In this document: one piece after another, positions 53,724 to 63,993 of the stretch
Numbering within the stretch: position 1 is the stretch's first letter
Layout of the letters: each line of letters begins with the position of its first letter
Source of the DNA: Streptomyces sp. ICBB 8177
GTDB taxonomy: Bacteria > Actinomycetota > Actinomycetes > Streptomycetales > Streptomycetaceae
DNA: 64,000 nucleotides
Assembly (NCBI RefSeq): GCF_003144095.1
Contig: NZ_NSKH01000002.1
Coordinates: 445,024-509,023 of the forward strand
Direction: 5' to 3'
Notes under the pieces: model-generated
What the model was told of the DNA's origin: nothing
The model's database searches: none
Seen by the model: only the letters and a program-made list of their open reading frames with translations
Made by a program: the position numbers and the translations under genes

Positions 53724-54419
53724 ATGCAGATCACGATCCCGCACGCCTGGCCGGCGGACGCCGAGCAGGCGGTCGCGATACAGGACCTGCTGGCCGGTCG
53801 CGTCGACCGGACCGGACCCGGGCCGCGCACGCCCCGGCTGGTCGCCGGGCTTGACGTGGCCTACGCGGGCGACGGCACCGGCACCGACGGCCGGGTCGCG
53901 GGGGCGGTCGTGGTGCTGGAGGCGGCCACCGGGCGCGTGGTGGACAGCGCGACCGCCGTCGAGGCGGTGGCGTTCCCCTACGTCCCCGGGCTCTTCGCCT
54001 TCCGTGAACTGCCCGCCCTGGTCGCGGCGTTGGAGCGGCTCACCGTCACACCGGACCTGCTGCTGTGCGACGGGCACGGAATCGCGCATCCGCGGCGGTT
54101 CGGGCTCGCCTGCCATCTCGGGGTGCTCACCGGGCTGCCGACCGCGGGCGTGGCCAAGACGCCGTTCGTCGGCACCCACGGCGACCTCGGGCACGGGCGC
54201 GGCGATCGCGCCGACCTGATCGACGGCGGCGAGGTCGTCGGCCGGGCGCTGCGCACCCAGGACGGCGTCAAGCCGGTCTACGTCTCCACCGGCCACGCCA
54301 TCGACCTCGACACCGCGTGCCGCCACGTCCTCGCGCTCGCCCCCGACTACCGGCTGCCGCAGACCACCCGTCTCGCCGACCGCCTGAGCCGGGACGCGCT
54401 GGCGGACGCGGCGGGCTAA
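53724..54419 (+). CDS. nfi: Deoxyinosine 3' endonuclease V
   Basis: A 231-residue RNase H-fold nuclease that nicks DNA or RNA one base 3' of inosine, starting repair of deaminated adenine. Catalytic-site segments are visible: LVAGLDVAY (first metal Asp), FAFRELPALVAAL, LLCDGHGIAHPRRFGLACHLG with the second Asp, and TAGVAKTPFVG. The product recognition region YVSTGHAIDL follows. A TAGGCT box (53712-53717) lies 6 nt before the ATG, suggesting a leaderless message. It sits beside mazG and mfd, a small group of damage-handling genes. Confidence 0.94.
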   Translation: MQITIPHAWPADAEQAVAIQDLLAGRVDRTGPGPRTPRLVAGLDVAYAGDGTGTDGRVAGAVVVLEAATGRVVDSATAVEAVAFPYVPGLFAFRELPALVAALERLTVTPDLLLCDGHGIAHPRRFGLACHLGVLTGLPTAGVAKTPFVGTHGDLGHGRGDRADLIDGGEVVGRALRTQDGVKPVYVSTGHAIDLDTACRHVLALAPDYRLPQTTRLADRLSRDALADAAG

Positions 54420-54428
54420 CGTCGAGGC

Positions 54429-55682
54429 GTGACCGACGCAACCGCCCCCACCCTGTTCACCTGGGAGTTCGCCTCCGACCCCTACCCGGCGTACGCCTGG
54501 CTGCGCGAGCACGCGCCGGTGCGCAGGACCACGTTGCCCAGCGGCGTGGACGCCTGGCTGGTCACCCGGTACGCGGACGCCCGCCAGGCGCTGGCCGACG
54601 CGCGGCTGAGCAAGAACCCGGTGCACCACAGCGAGGGGGCCGCGCACGCCAAGGGCAAGGTCGGCATCCCGGGCGAGCGCGGCGCGGAGCTGATGACGCA
54701 TCTGCTCAACATCGACCCGCCCGACCACACCCGGCTGCGCCGGCTGGTCTCCAAGGCGTTCACCCCGCGCAGGACCGCCGCGTTCGAGCCGCGCGTCCAG
54801 GAGCTGACGCGCGGGCTGATCGACGCCTTCGCCGCGCGCGGCAGCGCCGACCTCATCCACGAGTTCGCCTTCCCGCTGCCCATCTACGCCATCTGCGACC
54901 TGCTGGGCGTGCCCGCCGAGGACCAGGACGACTTCCGCGACTGGGCGGGTGCCATGATCCGACACGGCGGCGGCCCGCGCGGTGGCGTCGCGCGGGCCGT
55001 CAAGCGGATGCGGTCGTACCTCCTCGAACTGATCCACCGCAAGCGCGCCGACCTCGGTGACGACCTCATCTCCGGTCTGATCCGCGCGAGCGACCACGGG
55101 GAGCACCTGACCGAGAACGAGGCCGCCGCGATGGCGTTCATCCTCCTGTTCGCCGGTTTCGAGACCACCGTCAACCTCATCGGCAACGGGACGTACGCAC
55201 TGCTGCGCCATCCCGTTCAACGCGCCCTGCTCCAGGACGCGTTGGCGGCGGGGGACAGCGCGCTGCTGGACACCGCGATCGAGGAACTGCTGCGCTGGGA
55301 CGGGCCGGTGGAGATCGCCACCTGGCGGTTCGCCACCGAGCCGCTGACCCTCGGCGGGCAGCGGGTCGGCGAGGGCGAAGCGGTGCTCGTGGTGCTGGCG
55401 GCGGCCGACCGCGACCCGGAGCGCTTCGCGGGGCCGGACACCCTCGACCTCGCCCGGCGTGACAATCCGCACCTGGGCTTCGGCCACGGCATCCACTACT
55501 GCCTGGGCGCACCGCTGGCCCGGCTGGAGGGACGCACCGCGCTCGCCCAGTTGCTCACCCGCCTTCCCGACCTGCAACTCGCCCAGGATCCGGACGACTT
55601 GCGGTGGCGCGGCGGGCTCATCATGCGGGGGCTGCGCACGCTGCCGGTGACGTTCAGTGCTGACACGCCGTCAAGTGCGTGA
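54429..55682 (+). CDS. Cytochrome P450
   Basis: A 417-residue soluble bacterial P450. The I-helix oxygen-binding motif is LFAGFETTVN. The ExxR region is EELLRWDGP with the downstream Arg in TWRFATEPL. The heme-binding loop FGHGIHYCLGAPLARLEG carries the Cys thiolate ligand. The substrate is unknown. No ferredoxin gene is adjacent, so it must borrow an electron donor. GTG 54429 is 5 nt after TAACGT, which fits leaderless expression, or it is read through from nfi. There is no other biosynthetic gene next to it. Confidence 0.95.
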   Translation: MTDATAPTLFTWEFASDPYPAYAWLREHAPVRRTTLPSGVDAWLVTRYADARQALADARLSKNPVHHSEGAAHAKGKVGIPGERGAELMTHLLNIDPPDHTRLRRLVSKAFTPRRTAAFEPRVQELTRGLIDAFAARGSADLIHEFAFPLPIYAICDLLGVPAEDQDDFRDWAGAMIRHGGGPRGGVARAVKRMRSYLLELIHRKRADLGDDLISGLIRASDHGEHLTENEAAAMAFILLFAGFETTVNLIGNGTYALLRHPVQRALLQDALAAGDSALLDTAIEELLRWDGPVEIATWRFATEPLTLGGQRVGEGEAVLVVLAAADRDPERFAGPDTLDLARRDNPHLGFGHGIHYCLGAPLARLEGRTALAQLLTRLPDLQLAQDPDDLRWRGGLIMRGLRTLPVTFSADTPSSA

Positions 55683-55775
55683 TCTCCACGTGATCTCCGC
55701 TACATCCGGCTGTGATCCCTCACGGAACACGCGCTACGCTCTGCGCTCATCCCAGCCGTCGGAGAAAGGCAACGC

Positions 55776-56834
55776 GTGCCGAAGCACAGGAAGCCACGTC
55801 AGGCCCCCAAGTTCGTCGTGACGGTGGGCGCCACCGGTGCCGGGCTCGCCCTGCCGCTGTTCGCCTCGGGCTCCGCCCACGCGGCCTCGGACTCGACCTG
55901 GGACTCCGTGGCCCAGTGCGAGACCGGCGGGATGTGGAGCGCGGACAACGGTGACGGCTTCTACGGCGGTCTCCAGCTCGACCAGTCCACCTGGGACCGG
56001 TTCGGCGGCACGGCGTACGCCTCGAGACCCGATCTGGCCAGCCGCCAGGAGCAGATAGCCGTGGCGCAGACCGCGCTGGACCGCCAGGGCCCGGACTACT
56101 GGGCCGAGTGCGGTGCCGGCGCGGGGCTGACCCAGGGCGGCCCCGCGCCGCAGCCGGTCACCGGCGACCCGGGCGACTCCGCGCCGTCCTTCGGTCTCGA
56201 CACCGGCCCGTCGACCTCGACGACCACCACGACGCCCACGACCGGCTCGGGGGAGACGGGCGGCACGACGACGCCCACCGGATCGCCCGCGCCGTCCACG
56301 AGCGCCACGCCCGACCCGTCCGGTTCCTCCCCCTCCTCGTCTTCGTCACCTTCACCCTCTTCGTCGTCCTCGGCCTCGGCTCCGACGGCCTCCGCGTCAC
56401 CCGCGCCCTCGACGTCCGGCAAGCACCCCGCGCCGTCTTCGTCTGGTTCGTCCGGTTCCTCCGGTACGCCCAACCCCTCCGGTGCGGCGAGTGGTTCGGC
56501 GTCCGGTACGCCCGACCCGTCCGGTTCGTCCACTGCGGCACCGGCCCCGGGGGGCACCGGGACCCCGGGGTCGTCGGCTACGGACGGTGATCGAGGGGAC
56601 GGTGACACCTCGCGCGACAGCGGCGACGGGCGGTCCCAACTCCCGGGCGACGGCGGCCGGGCCACGGGGCAGGGTGGCGCCTCGTACACCGTCCAGCCGG
56701 GCGACAATCTCTCTGAAATCGCCTCAGACCACTCCGTCCCCGGAGGCTGGTCCTCGCTCTACGACGCCAACAAGTCGGTCGTGGGCGGCGATCCGGACCT
56801 CATCCTGCCCGGGCAGCAGCTCACACTGGGTTGA
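55776..56834 (+). CDS. Resuscitation-promoting-factor-like secreted muralytic enzyme with LysM, long Ser/Pro linker
   Basis: A 352-residue secreted protein. The signal peptide ends near residue 36 (SAHAASDS). A transglycosylase-like Rpf domain (37-112) follows, with the catalytic Glu in VAQCETGGMWSADNGDGFYGGLQ. Then come about 170 residues of Ser/Pro/Thr/Gly-rich linker (SSSSPSPSSSSSAS, SGSSGSSG), likely O-mannosylated by PMT, and a C-terminal LysM (YTVQPGDNLSEIASDH...LILPGQQL). It cleaves peptidoglycan during spore germination or growth restart. GTG 55776 has GGAG upstream. From memory, this and the next gene match the S. coelicolor rpfB/rpfA pair. Confidence 0.88.
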   Translation: MPKHRKPRQAPKFVVTVGATGAGLALPLFASGSAHAASDSTWDSVAQCETGGMWSADNGDGFYGGLQLDQSTWDRFGGTAYASRPDLASRQEQIAVAQTALDRQGPDYWAECGAGAGLTQGGPAPQPVTGDPGDSAPSFGLDTGPSTSTTTTTPTTGSGETGGTTTPTGSPAPSTSATPDPSGSSPSSSSSPSPSSSSSASAPTASASPAPSTSGKHPAPSSSGSSGSSGTPNPSGAASGSASGTPDPSGSSTAAPAPGGTGTPGSSATDGDRGDGDTSRDSGDGRSQLPGDGGRATGQGGASYTVQPGDNLSEIASDHSVPGGWSSLYDANKSVVGGDPDLILPGQQLTLG

Positions 56835-56839
56835 CCACC

Positions 56840-56879
56840 GGCGCTCCGGCCGGCCGGCGGGAGGAGCCGCCGGAGCGCC
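56840..56879 (+). terminator. Terminator after the first rpf-like gene
   Basis: GGCGCTCCGG (56840-56849) pairs with CCGGAGCGCC (56870-56879), a perfect 10-bp stem 6 bp after the stop. It isolates this gene from the riboswitch-controlled one downstream. Confidence 0.75.
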
Positions 56880-57077
56880 TGACGACCCGTCGGCCTGTGA
56901 CAAAGCTCTCGCGCCCGGACGCGGCCGGAAGGTCAGGTTCGGCCCCTTCATCCCCCCGCGACCTGCGCGTTAGCCCGTCAACTCGACGGTGAACGGCCTG
57001 CGGTCCCCGGACGGTTGCCGGTTGTCCCGCGGCCGGGGGCTGTGCTTATGGTCGTGACCGCTCACCACCGTGAGCCC

Positions 57078-58021
<944 letters not shown>

Positions 58022-58036
58022 ACCCGGTGACGTGAC

Positions 58037-58080
58037 TCCCCGGCCGGACACGCCTTCCCCCGAGCGTGCCCGGCCGGGGC
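58037..58080 (+). terminator. Terminator after rpfA
   Basis: The arms at 58037-58053 and 58064-58080 (CCCCGGCCGG...CACGC with GCGTGCCCGGCCGGGG) pair over 17 bp with two mismatches, 15 bp after the stop. The remaining 270 bp to eno contain TTAGGCTC (58258), a likely -10, and no gene. Confidence 0.8.
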
Positions 58081-58321
58081 CGTCTCACCGCGCCCCCCGT
58101 CCCCGCTCCACGACCGCCCCCGCCGCCCGCGCGTCCGGGGGCGTCGCCGTTCCCGGGGCCCGCCGCGCCGCCTGCGCACCGGTCCTTTCGCGTCAGGGCG
58201 CACACCCCATTTCGTGTCCGGGCGCGCACCGCCGACCGGCTGGCGGCCGTAGGCCGGTTAGGCTCATCCCGCAAAGACGCAAAGACATCTCAGACCGCCG
58301 CCAGTCAGACTGAGCAGCTGA

Positions 58322-59632
<1,311 letters not shown>

Positions 59633-59653
59633 GGCCCGGCTCTCCCGCGCTTG

Positions 59654-59674
59654 ACGGCGTGAACCTCACGCCGT
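59654..59674 (+). terminator. First hairpin after eno
   Basis: ACGGCGTGA and TCACGCCGT form a perfect 9-bp stem with a 3-nt loop, 21 bp after the eno stop. Confidence 0.7.
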
Positions 59675-59685
59675 GATGCCGACGC

Positions 59686-59729
59686 GGCTGTCCCCGCACC
59701 CGGTCCCGGTACCGTGTGCGGGGACAGCC
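59686..59729 (+). terminator. Second hairpin after eno
   Basis: GGCTGTCCCCGCAC (59686-59699) pairs perfectly with GTGCGGGGACAGCC (59716-59729). With the first hairpin it makes a double terminator, or an attenuator in front of ftsB, whose start is only 36 bp away. Confidence 0.75.
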
Positions 59730-59764
59730 GTATGCGATGACGTGACCGACGAGGGGTGACAGAC

Positions 59765-60232
59765 GTGGGCGCGGACCGCTTCCCGACCGCGGTGAGGCTG
59801 AAGGCCCTCGGCCAGCAGGCACAGGCCCGCGTCTACCGCGCCACCGGCCGGGCCCCCAGACGCGGCAGGCTCACCGGCCGCGCCGCCCTGCTCGCCCTCA
59901 CCGTCTGCGCGCTGGTCGTGGCGCTGGCCTACCCGACCCGGCAGTACATCGCGCAGCGCTCGCAGATCGCCCAGCAGCGCAAGCAGGCCCAGCAGGCGAA
60001 GCTGCGGGTGGAACAGCTCAAGGAGCAGCAGGCCCGCTGGTCCGACCCGGACTACGTCAAGGCGCAGGCCAGGCAGCAGCTGCACTACGTCATGCCCGGC
60101 GAGACCGGGTACGTCATGCCGGGCGGCCAGGGCTCCGGCGCCTCGGGGGCCGCGTCCGGCTCCGCCGCGGGCAATCGCCCCTGGTACGAGAACCTCTGGG
60201 ACGGCGTGGACTCCGCGGACTCCGGCCACTGA
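59765..60232 (+). CDS. ftsB: FtsB/DivIC-family septum formation initiator protein
   Basis: A 155-residue bitopic division protein. A basic cytoplasmic N-terminus (RAPRRGRLTGR) is followed by one transmembrane helix (about 40-58, ALLALTVCALVVALAYP). An extracellular leucine-zipper-like coiled coil (IAQQRKQAQQAKLRVEQLKEQQARW) and the family motif DPDYVKAQARQQLHYVMPGETGY come next. The tail is Gly/Ser/Ala-rich. GTG 59765 is preferred since GAGGGG lies 8 nt upstream; GTG 59756 is in frame too. It bridges FtsL and FtsQ in the divisome. Confidence 0.9.
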   Translation: MGADRFPTAVRLKALGQQAQARVYRATGRAPRRGRLTGRAALLALTVCALVVALAYPTRQYIAQRSQIAQQRKQAQQAKLRVEQLKEQQARWSDPDYVKAQARQQLHYVMPGETGYVMPGGQGSGASGAASGSAAGNRPWYENLWDGVDSADSGH

Positions 60233-60301
60233 GCGCCACCCGCCCGCCGCCGTCGCGGGCCCGCCCCACCACCCACCGCAGAAACGAAGAGAAAGCCCAC
60301 C

Positions 60302-60889
60302 GTGGACAACCCCCCGCCCCGCACCGAACCGACCCCACCCACCGAGGCCGACGTAGCCGCCATCGGCGAGCAGCTCGGCCGCGTGCCGCGGGGCCTGCGG
60401 GCCGTCGCGCACCGCTGCCCGTGCGGGCTGCCGGACGTCGTGGAGACCGCGCCGCGCCTGGAGGACGGCTCGCCGTTCCCGACGCTGTACTACCTGACCT
60501 GTCCGCGCGCCGCGTCCGCCATCGGCACGCTGGAGGCGGACGGTGTGATGAAGGAGATGACGGCGCGCCTCGCCGAGGACGCCGAGCTGGCCGACGCCTA
60601 CCGCGGCGCCCACGAGGACTACCTCGCCCGCCGCGACGAAATCGAGGTGCTGGAGGGCTTTCCCAGCGCGGGCGGCATGCCCGACCGGGTCAAGTGCCTG
60701 CACGTCCTGGTCGGCCACTCGCTGGCGGCCGGCCCGGGGGTCAACCCGCTGGGCGACGAGGCGATCGCGATGCTGCCCGAGTGGTGGCGCAAGGGCCCGT
60801 GCGCCTGCACGGGAGCGGCGGGCACCGCCGAGGGCCCCAGGAGCACCGCTGACGCCGATGACACCGATGACGCGGAGGACACACGATGA
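60302..60889 (+). CDS. DUF501 domain-containing protein
   Basis: A 195-residue conserved actinobacterial protein of unknown function. The DUF501 core includes QLGRVPRGLRAVAHRCPCGLPDVVET, PTLYYLTCPRAASAIGTLEA and PDRVKCLHVLVGHSLA. HRCPCG and the later cysteines suggest a metal-binding site. The C-terminal 25 residues are Asp/Thr/Ala-rich. GTG 60302 follows GAAGAGAAAG. Its last bases overlap the ppx start (ATGA), so the two are translationally coupled. Always found between ftsB and ppx in actinobacteria, as I recall. Confidence 0.88.
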   Translation: MDNPPPRTEPTPPTEADVAAIGEQLGRVPRGLRAVAHRCPCGLPDVVETAPRLEDGSPFPTLYYLTCPRAASAIGTLEADGVMKEMTARLAEDAELADAYRGAHEDYLARRDEIEVLEGFPSAGGMPDRVKCLHVLVGHSLAAGPGVNPLGDEAIAMLPEWWRKGPCACTGAAGTAEGPRSTADADDTDDAEDTR

Positions 60890-61830
60890 CCAGGGTCGCC
60901 GCGATCGACTGCGGCACGAACTCCATCCGCCTGCTGATCGCCGACGCCGACCCGGCGACCGGATCGCTGAAGGACATCGACCGCCGCATGCGCATCGTCC
61001 GCCTCGGGCAGGACGTCGACCGCACCGGCCGGTTCCACCCGCAGGCGCTGGAGCGCACGCTGCGCGCCTGCCGGGAGTACGGCGAGGTGATCCGGGAGCA
61101 GGGCGTGGAGCGCCTGCGGTTCGTGGCCACCTCGGCGACCCGGGACGCGGAGAACCGCGAGGAGTTCGTCAACGGCGTGGTCGACGCCCTCGGCGTGCGG
61201 CCCGAGGTGATCTCCGGCGCGCAGGAGGCCCGTTTCTCCTTCGACGGCGCCACCAAGGAACTGGCCGCCATGCCCAGCCTGGAACGCCCGTTCCTGGTGG
61301 TCGACATCGGCGGCGGCTCCACGGAGTTCGTGCTGGGCGACGACGCGGTGCGCGCCGCGGTCTCGGTGGACGTCGGGTGCGTGCGGATGACCGAACGCCA
61401 CCTGACCGACGCCGACGGCCGGATCACCGACCCGCCCACCCGGCGGCAGATCGACGCCATACGGGCCGACGTGGAGGCCGCCCTCGACCTGGCCGCCGAG
61501 ACCGTGCCGCTGCGCGAGGCCCGCACGATGGTGGGCCTGGCCGGTTCCGTGACCACGGTCGCCGGGCTCGCGATGGGCCTGGACGTCTACGAGTCGGCGG
61601 CCATCCACCACTCCCGCGTCACCCGCGGCCACGTCCAGCTGATCAGCGAACGGCTGCTGGCCTCCACCCACGAGGAACGCGCGAAGATGCGGGTCATCCA
61701 CCCCGGCCGGGTCGACGTGATCGCCGCGGGCGCGCTCATCCTGCACACGATCATGGAGCGCACCGGAGCGCTGGAGGTCCTCGTCAGCGAGCACGACATC
61801 CTCGACGGCATCGCCTGGTCCGTGGCCTGA
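60886..61830 (+). CDS. ppx: Ppx/GppA family exopolyphosphatase
   Basis: A 314-residue ASKHA-fold enzyme acting on polyphosphate and/or pppGpp. The phosphate-1 motif AIDCGTNSIRLLIAD is at the N-terminus. FVATSATRDAENREEF is near residue 80, and the phosphate-2 glycine loop VVDIGGGSTEFVLG is near 140. VGLAGSVTTVAGLAMGL is near 210. It has the short form, without the C-terminal HD domain of the E. coli enzymes. ATG 60886 overlaps DUF501 by 4 nt. Confidence 0.92.
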   Translation: MTRVAAIDCGTNSIRLLIADADPATGSLKDIDRRMRIVRLGQDVDRTGRFHPQALERTLRACREYGEVIREQGVERLRFVATSATRDAENREEFVNGVVDALGVRPEVISGAQEARFSFDGATKELAAMPSLERPFLVVDIGGGSTEFVLGDDAVRAAVSVDVGCVRMTERHLTDADGRITDPPTRRQIDAIRADVEAALDLAAETVPLREARTMVGLAGSVTTVAGLAMGLDVYESAAIHHSRVTRGHVQLISERLLASTHEERAKMRVIHPGRVDVIAAGALILHTIMERTGALEVLVSEHDILDGIAWSVA

Positions 61831-61878
61831 CCGTTCCCTTCGGCGAACGCCTCCCCCTTCGGCGGACGCCTCCGGAGG

Positions 61879-61911
61879 GACGCCTCCGGAGCCGGGCCCT
61901 GCGGAGGCGTC
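61879..61911 (+). terminator. Hairpin after ppx within a repeat-rich stretch
   Basis: GACGCCTCCG (61879-61888) pairs with CGGAGGCGTC (61902-61911). The preceding 50 bp contain a further GACGCCTCCGGAGG and two CTTCGGCG(A/G)ACGCCTCC copies. The remaining 380 bp to ndh hold no convincing gene. Confidence 0.65.
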
Positions 61912-62295
61912 GGGGAAGACCCGCCGGAAGGCGTTCGTACCGGCCGGAGCGGCACGTTCGTACGACGTCTGAGCAGGAGTTCGTTCGGCTGAGCGCCTTC
62001 GGGGCACCCGGCCCGCCCGGTCCCGGAAGAGTCTTCGTGAATTTCTTCACATGAAGTTCCCGCCCATCGGCGCACTTTCCGAGGCCACAAGGGGTCGTTC
62101 GGGCCCCAAAGCAGGGTTACGCGGCCTCAACACCCGTGTTTCAACAGGGTTGCACGGTCCCAGCGCGTCCGTCCTCTGCCCGGATCGTGGCTGCTCACGA
62201 GGGTCGTTCAACGCCCGCGCGGCCCCTGGGGTTCCTGCGCCGGGCTGTGGCCTCGATCACGAAATCGCGCAGTGTAGCAGAGCCCCTGCCGAACC

Positions 62296-62313
62296 TTGTG
62301 AAGGGGCTCACGA
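62296..62313 (+). promoter_or_regulatory. Rex-like operator upstream of ndh
   Basis: TTGTGAA-GGGG-CTCACGA matches the Rex (NADH/NAD+ sensor) box TTGTGAAnnnnTTCACAA with a perfect left half and 5 of 7 in the right. It overlaps a larger hairpin, GAGCCCC (62279-62285)/GGGGCTC (62303-62309), 35 bp before the ndh start. Rex control of NADH dehydrogenase is biologically expected; the assignment here is by motif only. Confidence 0.55.
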
Positions 62314-62347
62314 GGGTGGCCCTAGGGCGTGCTGGATACTCGAAGCC

Positions 62348-63754
62348 ATGAGCACCACGGAGCGTCCACGGATCCTCGTAGTAGGCGGCGGTTACGTCGG
62401 CCTGTACGCGGCGCGCCGCATCCTGAAGAAGATGCGGTTCGGCGAGGCGACCGTCACGGTCGTCGACCCGCGCTCGTACATGACGTACCAGCCCTTCCTC
62501 CCCGAAGCTGCGGCCGGCAGCATCTCCCCGCGCCACGTCGTGGTCCCGCTGCGACGCGTGCTGCCCAAGGCGGAGGTCCTCACCGGCCGCGTCACCTCGG
62601 TCGACCAGGACCGCAAGGTGGCCGTGATCGAGCCGATCGTCGGCGAGGCGTACGAGCTGCCCTTCGACTACCTGGTCGTCGCCCTCGGCGCCGTCTCCCG
62701 CACCTTCCCGATCCCGGGTCTCGCCGAGAACGGCATCGGCATGAAGGGCGTCGAGGAGGCCGTCGACCTGCGCAACCACGTGCTGGAGCAGCTCGACCTG
62801 GCCGACTCCACGACCGATGAGGAGGTCCGCCGCAAGGCGCTGACCTTCGTCTTCGTCGGCGGCGGCTTCGCCGGCGCGGAGACCATCGGCGAGGTCGAGG
62901 ACATGGCCCGCGACGCGTGCAAGTACTACACGAACGTCAAGCGCGAGGACATGCGGTTCATCCTCGTCGAGGCCGCCAACCGCATCCTCCCCGAGGTCGG
63001 TCCCGAGCTCGGCAAGTGGGGACTCGAGCACCTGCGCGAGCGCGGTATCGAGATCTACCTCGAGACCTCCATGACGTCGGCCGTCGACAAGCACGTGGTG
63101 CTCGCCAACGGACTCGAGGTCGACGCGTCCACCATCGTGTGGACCGCGGGCGTCAAGCCCAACCCGGCGCTGGCCAACTTCGGCCTGCCGCTCGGCCCGC
63201 GCGGCCACGTGGACACCGCGCCGACCCTCCAGGTCCAGGGCATGGACCACGTCTGGGCGGCCGGCGACAACGCCCAGGTGCCGGACCTGGCCTCGGGCGA
63301 GGGTGCCTGGTGCCCGCCGAACGCCCAGCACGCGCTGCGCCAGGCGAAGGTCCTCGGCGACAACGTGGTGTCCGGCATGCGCGGCTTCCCGCAGCACGAG
63401 TACCGCCACAAGAACATGGGCGCGGTCGCGGGCCTCGGCCTGCACAAGGGCGTCGCCCTGCTCTTCGGCAAGATCAAGCTGCGCGGCCGGCTGGCCTGGT
63501 ACTGCCACCGTGGCTACCACGGCATGGCGGTCCCGACCTTCAACCGCAAGTTCCGGGTGCTCGCCGACTGGACGCTGGCGATGTTCCTCAAGCGCGACGT
63601 GGTCGCGCTGGGCGCGCTGGAGAACCCCCGCGAGGAGTTCTACGGCGCCGCCGCCCCGGTGACCGCCGCCGCGGCCGCCAAGGCGAAGGCCAAGGCCGCC
63701 GAGCAGGCCGTCGAGGTCAAGTCCGGCGAGGCGGAGAAGGCCAAGGCCTCCTGA
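62348..63754 (+). CDS. ndh: Type II NADH:quinone oxidoreductase (NAD(P)/FAD-dependent)
   Basis: A 468-residue peripheral membrane flavoprotein that passes electrons from NADH to menaquinone without pumping protons. The FAD dinucleotide fold is at the start (ILVVGGGYVGLYAAR). The NAD fold is in the middle (FVFVGGGFAGAETIGEVEDMA), and the second FAD motif is VWAAGDNAQVPD. The quinone-site AQHALRQAKV follows. The C-terminus has an amphipathic region and an unusual Ala/Lys tail (AAAAKAKAKAAEQ). ATG 62348 lies 7 nt after GATACT and lacks a clear ribosome-binding site, so the mRNA may be leaderless. Confidence 0.93.
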   Translation: MSTTERPRILVVGGGYVGLYAARRILKKMRFGEATVTVVDPRSYMTYQPFLPEAAAGSISPRHVVVPLRRVLPKAEVLTGRVTSVDQDRKVAVIEPIVGEAYELPFDYLVVALGAVSRTFPIPGLAENGIGMKGVEEAVDLRNHVLEQLDLADSTTDEEVRRKALTFVFVGGGFAGAETIGEVEDMARDACKYYTNVKREDMRFILVEAANRILPEVGPELGKWGLEHLRERGIEIYLETSMTSAVDKHVVLANGLEVDASTIVWTAGVKPNPALANFGLPLGPRGHVDTAPTLQVQGMDHVWAAGDNAQVPDLASGEGAWCPPNAQHALRQAKVLGDNVVSGMRGFPQHEYRHKNMGAVAGLGLHKGVALLFGKIKLRGRLAWYCHRGYHGMAVPTFNRKFRVLADWTLAMFLKRDVVALGALENPREEFYGAAAPVTAAAAAKAKAKAAEQAVEVKSGEAEKAKAS

Positions 63755-63796
63755 CCGCCGCAAGGGCCCGCTGAACGCGGCGGACCCGCACTACCG

Positions 63797-63844
63797 ACGC
63801 CGAGGGCGTCCGCCATCCGTGGGGCGGGCGCCCTCGGCGTTTTC
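63797..63844 (+). terminator. Terminator after ndh
   Basis: ACGCCGAGGGCG (63797-63808) pairs with CGCCCTCGGCGT (63829-63840), a perfect 12-bp stem followed by a T-run (TTTTC). It looks like a classical intrinsic terminator. Confidence 0.88.
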
Positions 63845-63886
63845 GCGGTTCTGCCATGGTGGTATGCGCTTGCCGATCCGGGACTA

Positions 63887-63917
63887 TTGACACGCCCGAA
63901 TCAGTTCACGGTACAAG
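63887..63917 (+). promoter_or_regulatory. Promoter of the gene at the right edge
   Basis: A perfect TTGACA -35 (63887-63892) and TACAAG -10 (63912-63917), 19 bp apart, precede the start codon at 63994. Confidence 0.55.
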
Positions 63918-63993
63918 GAGTTGTTCAGCTTCAGGAGTCGCACAGGACCAGCCCCATCCGCTCGGATGACGTGCCCCTCAGGAGGTTCGCACC

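Noticed and set aside
54429-55682. Biosynthetic gene cluster suggested by the P450
   Set aside because: Neighbours are endonuclease V and Rpf proteins. No synthase, tailoring, resistance or ferredoxin genes lie nearby.
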